A stretch of DNA of 15,416 nucleotides, from contig CAYGAW010000180.1 in the NCBI GenBank assembly GCA_964347945.1, forward strand, positions 1 through 15,416, given 5' to 3'. The first letter of the stretch is position 1; each line of letters starts with the position of its first letter. The notes under the pieces are model-generated. The model ran no database searches and was not told where the DNA came from. It saw only the letters and a program-made list of their open reading frames with translations. The DNA comes from CAYGAW01 sp964347945 (lineage in GTDB: Bacteria > Chloroflexota > Anaerolineae > UBA7937 > B3-Chlor). The translations under genes were made by a program, and so were the position numbers. Below, piece by piece: positions 6,227-12,825 of this stretch.

Positions 6227-7150
6227 TTGTCGGCGCGCCAGTCTCTGGGGTGGTTGCTCATCCTCTCGTTATTCCTTCTTGCAACTGCCTGTCAACAAAA
6301 TGAGTCTCCAGTTCCGGGCGTGCCCACTACGACCATCGTCAACATAGGCTCTGACACCATGGTCAACCTGGCCCTCGCCTGGGCCGAGGCGTACCACGAG
6401 CTTCACCCCGAGATCTCCATTTCGGTGACTGGAGGGGGATCTGGCACCGGCATCGCTGCACTGATCAATGGCTCCACCGATGTCGCGAATGCGTCCCGCG
6501 AGATGAAGTCGGAAGAGTTCGCAGTGGCTGAGGCGCGGGGCATCACTCCAGTGGAGCATGTGGTGGCTCTGGACGCCATCGCCGTGGTCATCAACCCTGG
6601 AAACCCCGTTGATGAGCTTAGCATCCCGCAAATATCTGACATCTTCACCGGCCGCGTAATCAACTGGCGTGAGGTGGGCGGCGAGAACAGGCCCATCGTT
6701 CTGGCTTCTCGGGAGAGCAACTCGGGGACCTACGTGTACTTCCTGGAGAAGGTGGTGCGGGGCGATGACCCGGAGAACAATGCTCTCTTCTCTCCTGAGG
6801 CCCTGTTGCTACCATCCTCGGAGATAATAGGCCTGGAGGTCGCCACCAACCCCAACGCCATCGGATATGATGGCCTGGGATATGTCAGTGCGGATCAGAA
6901 AACGGTCCTCGTCGGCGCCACGTCAGCTGGGCCCTTCGTTGCGCCTTCTATCGACACGGTCAACGACGGCACCTATCCCATCGCCAGGCCCCTGTACATG
7001 TATACCAGTGGGGAGCCCACAGGCGCCATCAGGGAGTATCTGGAGTGGATCGTGAGTGACGAAGGTCAGAGGATAGTGGCTGAGCTGGGATTCGTACCTC
7101 TGGCAGGTTCCGCATTCAGTTCTTCCCAATCGGTTGCTCTCATGGAGTAA
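6227..7150 (+). CDS. pstS: Phosphate-binding lipoprotein PstS
   Basis: The start is placed at TTG 6227, because TAGGAGA (6214-6220) lies 7 nt upstream and the promoter's -10 box excludes the earlier start codons. This gives 307 residues. The N-terminus becomes a clean lipoprotein signal: a short basic start, hydrophobic 'LGWLLILSLFLL', then ATAC with the lipidated Cys22. Phosphate-binding motifs follow: 'IGSDTM' (40-45), 'GGGSGTGI' (69-76), 'ANASREMK' (87-94) and 'SRESNSGTYVYF' (161-172). The C-terminus 'YLEWIVSDEGQRIVAELGFVPL' is typical of PstS. The protein captures inorganic phosphate outside the membrane and delivers it to PstCA. It is the first gene of an operon, with pstC beginning 4 nt after its stop. 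There are no unusual residues; only the start codon is non-standard. Confidence 0.95.
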   Translation: MSARQSLGWLLILSLFLLATACQQNESPVPGVPTTTIVNIGSDTMVNLALAWAEAYHELHPEISISVTGGGSGTGIAALINGSTDVANASREMKSEEFAVAEARGITPVEHVVALDAIAVVINPGNPVDELSIPQISDIFTGRVINWREVGGENRPIVLASRESNSGTYVYFLEKVVRGDDPENNALFSPEALLLPSSEIIGLEVATNPNAIGYDGLGYVSADQKTVLVGATSAGPFVAPSIDTVNDGTYPIARPLYMYTSGEPTGAIREYLEWIVSDEGQRIVAELGFVPLAGSAFSSSQSVALME

Positions 7151-7153
7151 TAC

Positions 7154-8068
7154 GTGGAAGTTCCGGCAGTGCCCAGAGAGGTGGACTGGCGCGAGTTTGC
7201 CATCGAGCAGCTGATACGCGTGATGGGTGTATCGGCCATCGGGCTCGTGCTCCTGATCTTCCTATTCCTGATCAGGGAAGGAACTCCCGCCTTGCTGGAA
7301 GTCCCTCTGTCCAACCTGATCGGGGAGAGATGGTATCCTACATTCGACATCTACGGCTTGCTGCCCTTGATCCTGGGCTCGCTTCTCGTGACGGTGGGTG
7401 CCATTGCCATCTCTCTTCCCCTGGGGGTAGCGACGGCGGTCTTCATTGGTGAGATGGCGCCTGAGTGGGTGAGAGAGTTTCTCAAACCGGCGATAGAGAT
7501 CATCGCCGGCATCCCCTCGGTGGTGGTCGGTTTCATTGGTATTCAAGTTGTCTCCCCTCTGGTGCGTGAGTTGTCGAGAGCGCCCACGGGCCTTACGGCG
7601 CTGACCGGGGTATTGCTGCTGGCATACATGGCCCTGCCCACTATCATCAGCATCGCCGAGGATGCCCTGGACGCCGTACCGCAGTCCTACCGCAATGCGG
7701 CCTACGCTTTGAGCGCGACTCATTGGCAGACGATTTGGAGGGTAGTGCTCCCGGCGGCCAGGCCGGGCATCATCACCGCCGTGATGTTGGGCGTCGGTCG
7801 GGCCATCGGCGAGACGATGACCGTGATGATGGTGGCGGGCAACGCAGCGAGAATGCCCCTGGGACTTGATGCCTTCCTGCGGCCGGTGCGCACCATGACG
7901 GCCACTATAGCTGCGGAGATGGGAGAGGTCGCGCGTGGCAGCACGCACTATCACGTGTTGTTCGTCGTGGGTCTCGCGTTGTTCATTGTCACCTTCTTGA
8001 TCAACGTGGCTGCGGCGCTCGCAGTCTTCCGTAGAGAGAGAGGGGGCGGAGGTAGGTTCCTGGCATGA
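7154..8068 (+). CDS. pstC: Phosphate ABC transporter permease PstC
   Basis: GTG start at 7154, 4 nt after pstS, with GGAG (7144-7147) as the ribosome site inside the end of pstS; 304 residues. About six transmembrane helices are visible, the first at 23-40, then around 68-98, 113-134, 150-170, 203-226 and 268-292. Family signatures are 'PLILGSLLVTVGAIAISLPLGVATAVF', 'EIIAGIPSVVVGFIG', 'DAVPQSYRNAAYALSATHWQTIWRVVLP' (the EAA loop contacting the ATPase) and 'GVGRAIGETM'. It forms half of the membrane pore for phosphate. The last four bases, ATGA, overlap the start of pstA, so the two are translationally coupled. Confidence 0.95.
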   Translation: MEVPAVPREVDWREFAIEQLIRVMGVSAIGLVLLIFLFLIREGTPALLEVPLSNLIGERWYPTFDIYGLLPLILGSLLVTVGAIAISLPLGVATAVFIGEMAPEWVREFLKPAIEIIAGIPSVVVGFIGIQVVSPLVRELSRAPTGLTALTGVLLLAYMALPTIISIAEDALDAVPQSYRNAAYALSATHWQTIWRVVLPAARPGIITAVMLGVGRAIGETMTVMMVAGNAARMPLGLDAFLRPVRTMTATIAAEMGEVARGSTHYHVLFVVGLALFIVTFLINVAAALAVFRRERGGGGRFLA

Positions 8069-8916
8069 GGATTGCGCGCTACAGGACCCAGAAGATCGCC
8101 TTCGCCTTCATCACGGCAGCAGCCGTCAGCGTGGTTGTCCCCTTAGTCTTCGTGATCTGGTACATAGTGATTCAGGGGATTGAGGCCATCAGCCTTGAGT
8201 TCATCGTCGGTATGCCGAGCAACGGCATGAGAGCGGGGGGTATACTACCGGCGATTGTTGGCACCGTGTGGCTCACCATCGGCACGGCGATAACTTCCAT
8301 CCCTCTGGGGGTAGGAGCGGGGGTCTACCTGGCGGAGTATGCGACTGACAACTGGTTCACGCGCACCATACGGCTGGCCATCATCAATCTGGCAGGGGTT
8401 CCGTCCGTGGTCTATGGTCTCTTCGGCTTCAGTCTGTTCGTCATCTTCCTCCGGTTCGGAACGTCGATCCTCGCTGGTTCCCTTACACTTGGCATCATGA
8501 CCCTGCCGGTCATCATCAGTACCACTGAGCAGGCCCTGACGGCCGTGCCCCAGAGCTTCCGCGTGGTCAACGCCTCCTTGGGTGGGACGACGTGGCAGGC
8601 GACGCGCAAGGTCATCCTTCCCCAGGCCCTGCCGGGAATCATGACCGGGGTTATCTTGGGCCTGGAGCGGGCCGCCGGAGAGACGGCTCCCATTCTATTC
8701 ACGGTGGCTGCTTTCTTCCTCCCGCGCCTTCCTCACTCCCTCTTCGATCAGACGATGGCTTTGCCGTACCACCTATTCGTGATTTCAACGCAGGTGCCCG
8801 GGATGCCCATCGAGATCCAGTACGGCACCGCGCTGGTTTTACTGGTCTTCGTGCTGACCATGAACCTGCTCGCTACGCTAATCCGGCGGTACTACCGCCG
8901 TCGTCGCCAGTGGTGA
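8065..8916 (+). CDS. pstA: Phosphate ABC transporter permease PstA
   Basis: The start ATG at 8065 overlaps the pstC stop (ATGA), and GGAGGT at 8048-8053 lies upstream; 283 residues. Signatures are 'GGILPAIVGTVWLTIGTAITSIPLGVGAGVYLAEYA' (58-93), 'INLAGVPSVVYGLFGFSLFV', the EAA loop 'TAVPQSFRVVNASLGGTTWQATRKVILPQALPGI' and 'GLERAAGETAPILFT' (199-213). Six membrane helices are evident, starting at about residue 12. It is the second half of the phosphate pore, pairing with PstC. The stop TGA (8914-8916) overlaps the ATG of pstB2 by one base, so all four genes form one translationally linked operon. Confidence 0.95.
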   Translation: MRIARYRTQKIAFAFITAAAVSVVVPLVFVIWYIVIQGIEAISLEFIVGMPSNGMRAGGILPAIVGTVWLTIGTAITSIPLGVGAGVYLAEYATDNWFTRTIRLAIINLAGVPSVVYGLFGFSLFVIFLRFGTSILAGSLTLGIMTLPVIISTTEQALTAVPQSFRVVNASLGGTTWQATRKVILPQALPGIMTGVILGLERAAGETAPILFTVAAFFLPRLPHSLFDQTMALPYHLFVISTQVPGMPIEIQYGTALVLLVFVLTMNLLATLIRRYYRRRRQW

Positions 8917-9692
8917 TGGACGAGAGCCCCTACCAGGGAGAAGCGAAATTCGTCCTGAGAGACGTGAGCTTCTATTACGGGGATGAGGTGGCCCTGCGGG
9001 ACATCGACCTGCAGATCTACGCCAACGAGATTCTGGCCATCTTCGGCCCCGCCATGTCAGGGAAGAGCACCTTGCTGCGAGTGCTCAACCGCCTGAGCGA
9101 CCTCGCCGAGGAGGGGAGGCTGGAAGGTGAGGTGCTGCTGGACGGCAAGAGCATCCACGACCCGGATGTCAGTGTCACTCAGTTGCGCACAAGGGTGGGC
9201 ATCGTCTTCGCGGTGCCGGTGCCGCTGCCTCTATCGATCGAGGAGAATGTGACCTACGGACCCCTATTGCAGCGCGGAACGAACAAGAAGGCGTTGGACG
9301 AGGTTGTGGAGAGATCCCTGAAGGCTGCAGCGCTGTGGGACGAGGTGAAGGATCGCCTCAGTGAGCCTGCCACCGCCCTCTCGGGGGGGCAGCAGCAGAG
9401 ATTGTGCCTGGCCAGAGTGTTGGCGCTGGAACCGGAGGTGGTCTTGCTCGACGAGCCATGCTCCGGGCTCGATCCCATCTCCACTATGAAAGTGGAGAAC
9501 GCTCTGCTCGCTCTCAAGGAGGACCATTCCATCGTCATCGTACCCCACAACGTTCAGCAGGCCTCGCGCATCGGGGACAAGGCCGCTTTCCTACTCATGG
9601 GCGAGTTGGTGGAGTACGGGTCTGCGGAGGACGTTTTCACCAAGCCGAAGGACCAGCGGACGGACGACTACATTACCGGCCGATTCGGTTAG
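8916..9692 (+). CDS. pstB: Phosphate ABC transporter ATP-binding protein PstB, copy 2 (Q-loop glutamine missing)
   Basis: Start at ATG 8916, overlapping the pstA stop by one base; GTG at 8910 or 8913 are alternatives, and no clear ribosome site is present. 258 residues. Motifs: Walker A 'GPAMSGKST' (44-52, differing from the usual GPSGCGKST but still GxxxxGKST), signature LSGGQQQR (155-162, intact), Walker B 'VVLLDEPCSGLDP' with Glu180, and H-loop His211 in 'IVPHNVQQA'. The Q-loop, normally 'VFQ-PNPFP', reads 'VFAVPVPLP': the glutamine that senses the ATP gamma-phosphate and couples to the permease is Ala99 (codon GCG, 9210-9212). The D-loop is SGLD and the H-loop context PHN. It is closely similar to copy 1 throughout, for example 'LDEVVERSLKAAALWDEVKDRL'. 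It probably pairs with copy 1 as the second ATPase of one phosphate importer, or regulates it. Confidence 0.93.
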   Translation: MDESPYQGEAKFVLRDVSFYYGDEVALRDIDLQIYANEILAIFGPAMSGKSTLLRVLNRLSDLAEEGRLEGEVLLDGKSIHDPDVSVTQLRTRVGIVFAVPVPLPLSIEENVTYGPLLQRGTNKKALDEVVERSLKAAALWDEVKDRLSEPATALSGGQQQRLCLARVLALEPEVVLLDEPCSGLDPISTMKVENALLALKEDHSIVIVPHNVQQASRIGDKAAFLLMGELVEYGSAEDVFTKPKDQRTDDYITGRFG

Positions 9693-10147
9693 CGGCCCGC
9701 GCCGAATTCCCCGAAGACTCGTTTCTCCGCGCCCTGGAGCGCGTGGCACAGGATCGCTGCGACAGTCAATCCCTCGGCACCGGTCTCTTCCTGACGATGA
9801 GTCTCGACGCGAGGAAGGCGTTGATCCCGGGATTTGGTCCGCGTCAGTGTTGGCAGCCTTCCCATGGCCGTGCTACAATGCTGTCTGAGGGCTGCCGGCA
9901 GGCGCCTGTGGTCTTGGCCGCAACCGATGCCCTGGCCTCCCGACAGGCAACGTGGGTATGTGCCGCAGAGTGTAAGAAGTGCAGCGATGCTCTGGGAGCT
10001 GCCGAACACACTGGGCAAGCGTGTCGGCGCTGGAGGTATGTGGCCGTATGCAGACCGACAGGGCCAGGCCCTGGGTTGGGTTGACGAACTGCTCTCGCTC
10101 GAGTCTTCTGGCGAGACGGTGGATGTAGGCCTGGCTAGGAGGAGAGG
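9693..10147 (+). other. Intergenic stretch with a probable structured leader of mgtC
   Basis: No convincing gene lies here. After a promoter at 9850-9879, about 260 nt would be transcribed before the mgtC start. Hairpins in this part: AGC-GCCG-ACAC (9997-10009) with GTGT-CGGC-GCT (10021-10031), interrupted by single bulged bases at 10000 and 10005; CAGGGC / GCCCTG (10059-10064 and 10068-10073); and TCTCGC / GCGAGA (10093-10098 and 10111-10116). No known Mg2+ or Mn2+ riboswitch core was recognised. At the pstB2 end, a weak 6-bp stem (9683-9688 with 9702-9707) spans the stop codon, without a T-run. Confidence 0.4.
9850..9879 (+). promoter_or_regulatory. Promoter upstream of mgtC (extended -10)
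   Basis: TTGGCA (9850-9855) and TACAAT (9874-9879) are separated by 18 bp, with TGC immediately before the -10 box. The predicted start is near 9886, about 262 nt ahead of the mgtC ATG. Confidence 0.45.
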
Positions 10148-10624
10148 ATGGGTGCTATGTCAGAGTGGGAGTTGGTGGGTCGCCTGGTCTTGGCCGCATT
10201 ACTTGGTTACCTGATTGGGCTGGAAAGGGAGCTTAGAGGGCAGGCGGCGGGAGAGCGGACTCATGCCTTGGTGGCTTTGGGTGCCGCAGCCTTTGCCTTG
10301 ATCTCAAGCATGGCATTCCCCGGTGCCGATGCGGCGAGGGTGGCAGCAGGGGTGGTGACCGGTATCGGATTCCTGGGCGCGGGCATGATCCTGAAAAGGG
10401 AAGGCGCGAAGATCGAGGGCTTGACCACGGCAGCAGGCATCTGGGCGGTGGGCTCCATAGGGTTGGCGATTGGCTCAGGGATGTATCTGCTGGGCACTGT
10501 CACGGCAGTGTTGGTGGGCTTGATCCTGGGGGCCGAAAGCATACTGAAGCTCGATGAGAGACTGGAGCGGCGAAGGGCTCGGGCAGAAGGGGCAAGCACG
10601 ATAGAGGACCCGCCCGTGGACTAA
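10148..10624 (+). CDS. MgtC/SapB-family membrane protein
   Basis: Start at ATG 10148, with AGGAGG at 10137-10142; 158 residues. The MgtC core is complete: 'LVLAALLGYLIGLERELRG' (13-31), 'GERTHALVALGAAAFALIS' (35-53), then 'AGVVTGIGFLGAGMILKREGAKIEGLTTAAGIWAVGSIGLAIGSG', and a last hydrophobic segment 'LLGTVTAVLVGLILGAESIL'. About four or five membrane helices are predicted, followed by a short charged tail. The C-terminal ACT-like domain of Salmonella MgtC is absent, as in many SapB-type short members. Relatives support growth at low Mg2+ and affect the F-ATPase or membrane potential; the exact role here is unknown. Salmonella MgtC also intersects with phosphate metabolism, so a position next to a pst operon is suggestive, but the gene has its own promoter and long leader. 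Confidence 0.93.
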   Translation: MGAMSEWELVGRLVLAALLGYLIGLERELRGQAAGERTHALVALGAAAFALISSMAFPGADAARVAAGVVTGIGFLGAGMILKREGAKIEGLTTAAGIWAVGSIGLAIGSGMYLLGTVTAVLVGLILGAESILKLDERLERRRARAEGASTIEDPPVD

Positions 10625-10808
10625 GTCGGCACATGGCTGCCTAAGGGCGCGAGTCGAAGGTCCGTGATGGACGGTGCGGTTGATCTACTAAAGAAGTGTG
10701 CCGAAGTAGCAGCGGCCGAAGGTCATGGAAGAGAGAATTCGTAATGAAGGCCGGTCGGCTGTGGAATAGTTGGGGAAGAAAACACCGTATGCGAAAAGGA
10801 GAAGGGTA

Positions 10809-11327
10809 GTGGCGCTAAGCAAGAAACTTGAGGATGCCATCAACGAGCAGATCAACAAGGAGCTCTACTCTGCCTATTTGTATCTCTCGATGTCGGCCTA
10901 CGCCGAGGCGGAGGGTTTGCCTGGCTTCGCGACCTGGATGCGGATTCAAGCACAGGAGGAGGTTGGGCACGCGATGAGACTCTTCGACTTCGTGAACAAC
11001 CGCGGCGGGCGGGTGGTGCTCAAAGCAATTGAGATGCCTCCACCGGTGTGGAAATCACCACTGAAGGTATTCGAGCAGGTCCTTGAACACGAGCAGAAGG
11101 TGACCGGGTTGATCAACCGCCTTTACGAACTTGCGCTGAACGAGAATGACTACGCAACTCAGATGGAGTTGCAGTGGTTTGTCACAGAGCAGGTGGAAGA
11201 GGAAGACAGCGCCGGCCAAGTCGTGGAGCAGTTGAGGAGGGTTGGAGACCAGCCGATGGGTCTGCATATGCTGGACAAGGAGTTGGGCCAACGACAGGCC
11301 GGGGCAGCCGCGGAAGCAGCCGAGTAG
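10809..11327 (+). CDS. Ferritin (non-haem iron storage protein)
   Basis: Start at GTG 10809, chosen because AAGGAGA (10796-10802) lies 7 nt upstream and the sequence then begins MALSKKLEDAINEQ, as in other ferritins; the frame open further upstream adds only a basic, unlikely stretch. 172 residues. The four-helix-bundle ferroxidase residues are all present: Glu18 ('NKELYSAY'), Glu51 and His54 ('QEEVGHA'), Glu95 ('EHEQK'), Gln128 and Glu131 ('TEQVEEE'). These match the E. coli FtnA set with an offset of one. The C-terminal 'GDQPMGLHMLDKELGQR' is typical. It forms a cytosolic 24-mer cage that oxidises and stores iron. A 10-residue Ala/Glu-rich tail follows the fold. Its own promoter could not be identified, and no Fur-like site was seen. 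Confidence 0.95.
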   Translation: MALSKKLEDAINEQINKELYSAYLYLSMSAYAEAEGLPGFATWMRIQAQEEVGHAMRLFDFVNNRGGRVVLKAIEMPPPVWKSPLKVFEQVLEHEQKVTGLINRLYELALNENDYATQMELQWFVTEQVEEEDSAGQVVEQLRRVGDQPMGLHMLDKELGQRQAGAAAEAAE

Positions 11328-11521
11328 CTCTACACTACTCTGTGCTGGCCCAACGAGGGAGACTCTGCGGAGTGTGGTCTGACCCAGATGACGGAGGAGA
11401 AAGAGTGAGGTGGCAGGCGTGGATGAGAAAGGACCACCATCGCGTTGTTGGCACCGGGGACAATTGTGATGAGCGGGCGGCTGATACAGCTACAGGATGA
11501 AACAGGAGGGGGGCGTTTCTT

Positions 11522-12343
11522 GTGCAGTCGAGCCGACTTACATTGATGGCGTTCTTTGCTCACCCTGATGACGAGGCTTTCGGAACAGGCGGAACGTTGG
11601 CCAAGTATGCGGCTGAGGGGTGCGACGTCTATCTGGTGACGGCGACACGCGGTGAGGCGGGAGAGATCGCCGTGCCAGACCTTACAACCCCTGCGGACCT
11701 GCCACATGTGCGTGAGCAGGAACTGCGCTGCGCTTGCGAGATCTATGGCATCCACCCGCCGCGATTCCTGGACTACCCGGATGGATTGCTGCCCATCATC
11801 CATCAGGGGCAGGCAGTGGCCAAGCTGGTGCGCATCATCCGCGAACTGAAGCCTCAGGTGCTGATCACCTTCGGAGCGGACGGCATCTACGGTCACTACG
11901 ATCACATCGCGGTGCATCGTTGGGCCACCATTGCCTTCGACCTGGCCGCAGATCCCGGCTGCTTCCCGAATCAACTGGAGGGCTCTTGTGAGGTGCACCA
12001 GGTGAGCAAGCTGTATTACCGTGTGCTGTCTGAGGACCGCCTCAAGGCCATGTCGGAGGAAGGTGAGCGCCCGTCCGTGATGATGGACGGCGTTCCGTTC
12101 AGCATCGTTGGGAGGCCCGACGACGAGATCACCACCGTTGTCGACGTGAGCGATCACGTGGAGGCCAAACTCCAGGGCCTTCGGTGTCATGTCTCTCAGA
12201 TTGGCTACGATATTCCGTTCTCGGAATCGCCTGACGAGGTGCTGGCGGAATCCTGGTTCCGACAGGAGACCTTCGCCCTGGGGCGTTCGGCCGTCGGATG
12301 GCCGGAAGGGGTGGAGACCGATCTATTCTCCGGCTTGAGATAG
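11522..12343 (+). CDS. PIG-L / LmbE-family deacetylase
   Basis: GTG start at 11522; the AGGAGG at 11504-11509 is a rather distant 12 nt upstream, and ATG 11546 (residue 9) is the only nearby alternative. 273 residues. The family's zinc site is clear: 'AHPDDE' (13-18, with His14 and Asp17 as ligands and Asp16 as the likely general base) and 'GHYDHIAVH' (124-132). 'GTGGTLAKYAAEGCDVYLVTATRGEAGEI' and 'LITFGADGIYGH' are typical. Members remove acetyl groups from N-acetylglucosamine-type substrates, for example MshB and Mca in mycothiol, BshB in bacillithiol and GlcNAc-PI de-acetylase. The C-terminal 'LQGLRCHVSQI' helix is also typical. No thiol-cofactor pathway genes are adjacent, so the substrate is open. 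A Cys-rich small gene follows after 62 bp and is probably co-transcribed. Confidence 0.93.
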   Translation: MQSSRLTLMAFFAHPDDEAFGTGGTLAKYAAEGCDVYLVTATRGEAGEIAVPDLTTPADLPHVREQELRCACEIYGIHPPRFLDYPDGLLPIIHQGQAVAKLVRIIRELKPQVLITFGADGIYGHYDHIAVHRWATIAFDLAADPGCFPNQLEGSCEVHQVSKLYYRVLSEDRLKAMSEEGERPSVMMDGVPFSIVGRPDDEITTVVDVSDHVEAKLQGLRCHVSQIGYDIPFSESPDEVLAESWFRQETFALGRSAVGWPEGVETDLFSGLR

Positions 12344-12405
12344 CGGGCTGTGTGAGAGTATTGGGGCCCATGTGTAGCCTCGACAGCTGAAAGGAGACGA
12401 GAGAG

Positions 12406-12576
12406 ATGGCGGATTGTCATGAGATGAAACTGGGTGAGACGTATTTGTGTGAGGGCTGCGGCCTCGAACTCAAGGTGGTCGCGGAGTGCGAGGAATGTGG
12501 CGAGGAAACTTGCGGTTGCGCTGCGCCTTGCACGTTTGAGTGCTGCGGCGAGCCTCTGAAACTGAAGGAGGAGTAG
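12406..12576 (+). CDS. 56-aa cysteine-rich protein, desulforedoxin-like
   Basis: A short gene starting at ATG 12406, with AAGGAG (12391-12396) 9 nt upstream, ending at TAG 12574. It has ten cysteines in 56 residues: Cys4, CEGC (15-18), CEEC (28-31), CGC (36-38), Cys42 and CC (46-47). The beginning 'MKLGETYLCEGCGLELKVV' and end 'FECCGEPLKLKEE' match the pattern of the desulforedoxin-like N-terminal domain of desulfoferrodoxin (GETYkCevCGnivev ... CCGePM), where four cysteines hold a mononuclear iron. The middle here has an extra Cys-rich insert, 'AECEECGEETCGCAAPC', giving six additional cysteines that could bind a second metal. The superoxide-reductase domain is absent. Probably a small metal-binding or electron-transfer protein, perhaps linked to iron or oxidative stress because a ferritin gene is two genes upstream. 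Iron versus zinc cannot be decided from sequence. Confidence 0.75.
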   Translation: MADCHEMKLGETYLCEGCGLELKVVAECEECGEETCGCAAPCTFECCGEPLKLKEE

Positions 12577-12607
12577 GATCACTCGGTCGGCTCACTTCCC
12601 TCGGAGG

Positions 12608-12672
12608 GAGGCACGCTACCCAGGCCTATTCGTGGGTGGGAGGGGGAGAGATTTCTCCCCCTATCGTGCCTC
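12608..12672. repeat. Three-stem inverted-repeat element
   Basis: An outer stem GAGGCACG (12608-12615) / CGTGCCTC (12665-12672) encloses two hairpins: ACCCA / TGGGT (12618-12622 and 12633-12637) and AGGGGGAGA / TCTCCCCCT (12641-12649 and 12654-12662, 4-nt loop). Together they can fold as a three-way junction on either strand. No T-tract follows, so it is not a classical terminator. It may be a structured RNA 3' end or a REP-like intergenic repeat. Confidence 0.5.
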
Positions 12673-12720
12673 ATGGGCGTGACCGTGTTGGATAGTGTTG
12701 GAAGCTCTGGAAAGAAGCGT

Positions 12721-12745
12721 GGGGACACGGCACGCCGTGTCCCTA
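12721..12745. repeat. Intergenic palindrome, probable dispersed repeat
   Basis: GGGACACGGC (12722-12731) and GCCGTGTCCC (12734-12743) form a 10-bp perfect inverted repeat with a 2-nt centre. From memory, very similar 'ggggacacggc...gccgtgtcccctac'-type palindromes occur dispersed between genes in several environmental genomes, which suggests a REP-like element, but copy number cannot be seen here. Confidence 0.5.
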
Positions 12746-12796
12746 CGATCATCTGCCCCGCTTGTAGGAGAATCCTCACCACGAAATCATCTGCCC

Positions 12797-12825
12797 TTGA
12801 CAGGTTCATCTAACTCTGGTATAGT
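12797..12825 (+). promoter_or_regulatory. Strong sigma-70-type promoter for the glycosyltransferase gene
   Basis: TTGACA (12797-12802) and TATAGT (12820-12825) are exactly 17 bp apart. The predicted start near 12832 gives a leader of about 110 nt before the GTG at 12943. Confidence 0.72.

Larger units (their letters stand above)
12577..12796. other. Hairpin-rich intergenic region
   Basis: No gene is seen. Directly after the Cys-rich gene there is a small hairpin (TCCCT-CGG-AGGGA), then a three-stem element (12608-12672) and a near-perfect palindrome (12722-12743), both listed separately, then the promoter of the glycosyltransferase gene. An open frame at 12695-12937 runs through the palindrome and promoter and is not a gene. 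Confidence 0.5.

Noticed and set aside
7262..7954. 230-aa open frame on the minus strand
   Set aside because: Antisense to pstC, with a composition rich in His, Arg and Gly and no recognisable motif.
8592..8915. Upstream extension of the pstB2 frame to 8592
   Set aside because: This part lies within pstA in another frame; PstB homology begins only after ATG 8916.
9790..9825. Hammerhead-ribozyme-like core (GACGATGAG...CGCGAGGAA)
   Set aside because: The invariant CTGATGA and GAAA segments are not both present, and closing stems are not evident.
9880..10147. Known Mg2+ (M-box) or Mn2+ riboswitch upstream of mgtC
   Set aside because: None of the conserved core segments I know for these classes could be found by eye, so only an uncharacterised leader is reported.
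11330..12190. 286-aa open frame on the minus strand
   Set aside because: It is exactly antisense to the clear PIG-L deacetylase gene, has no ribosome site and an unnatural His/Gln-rich composition; a shadow of high-GC codon use.
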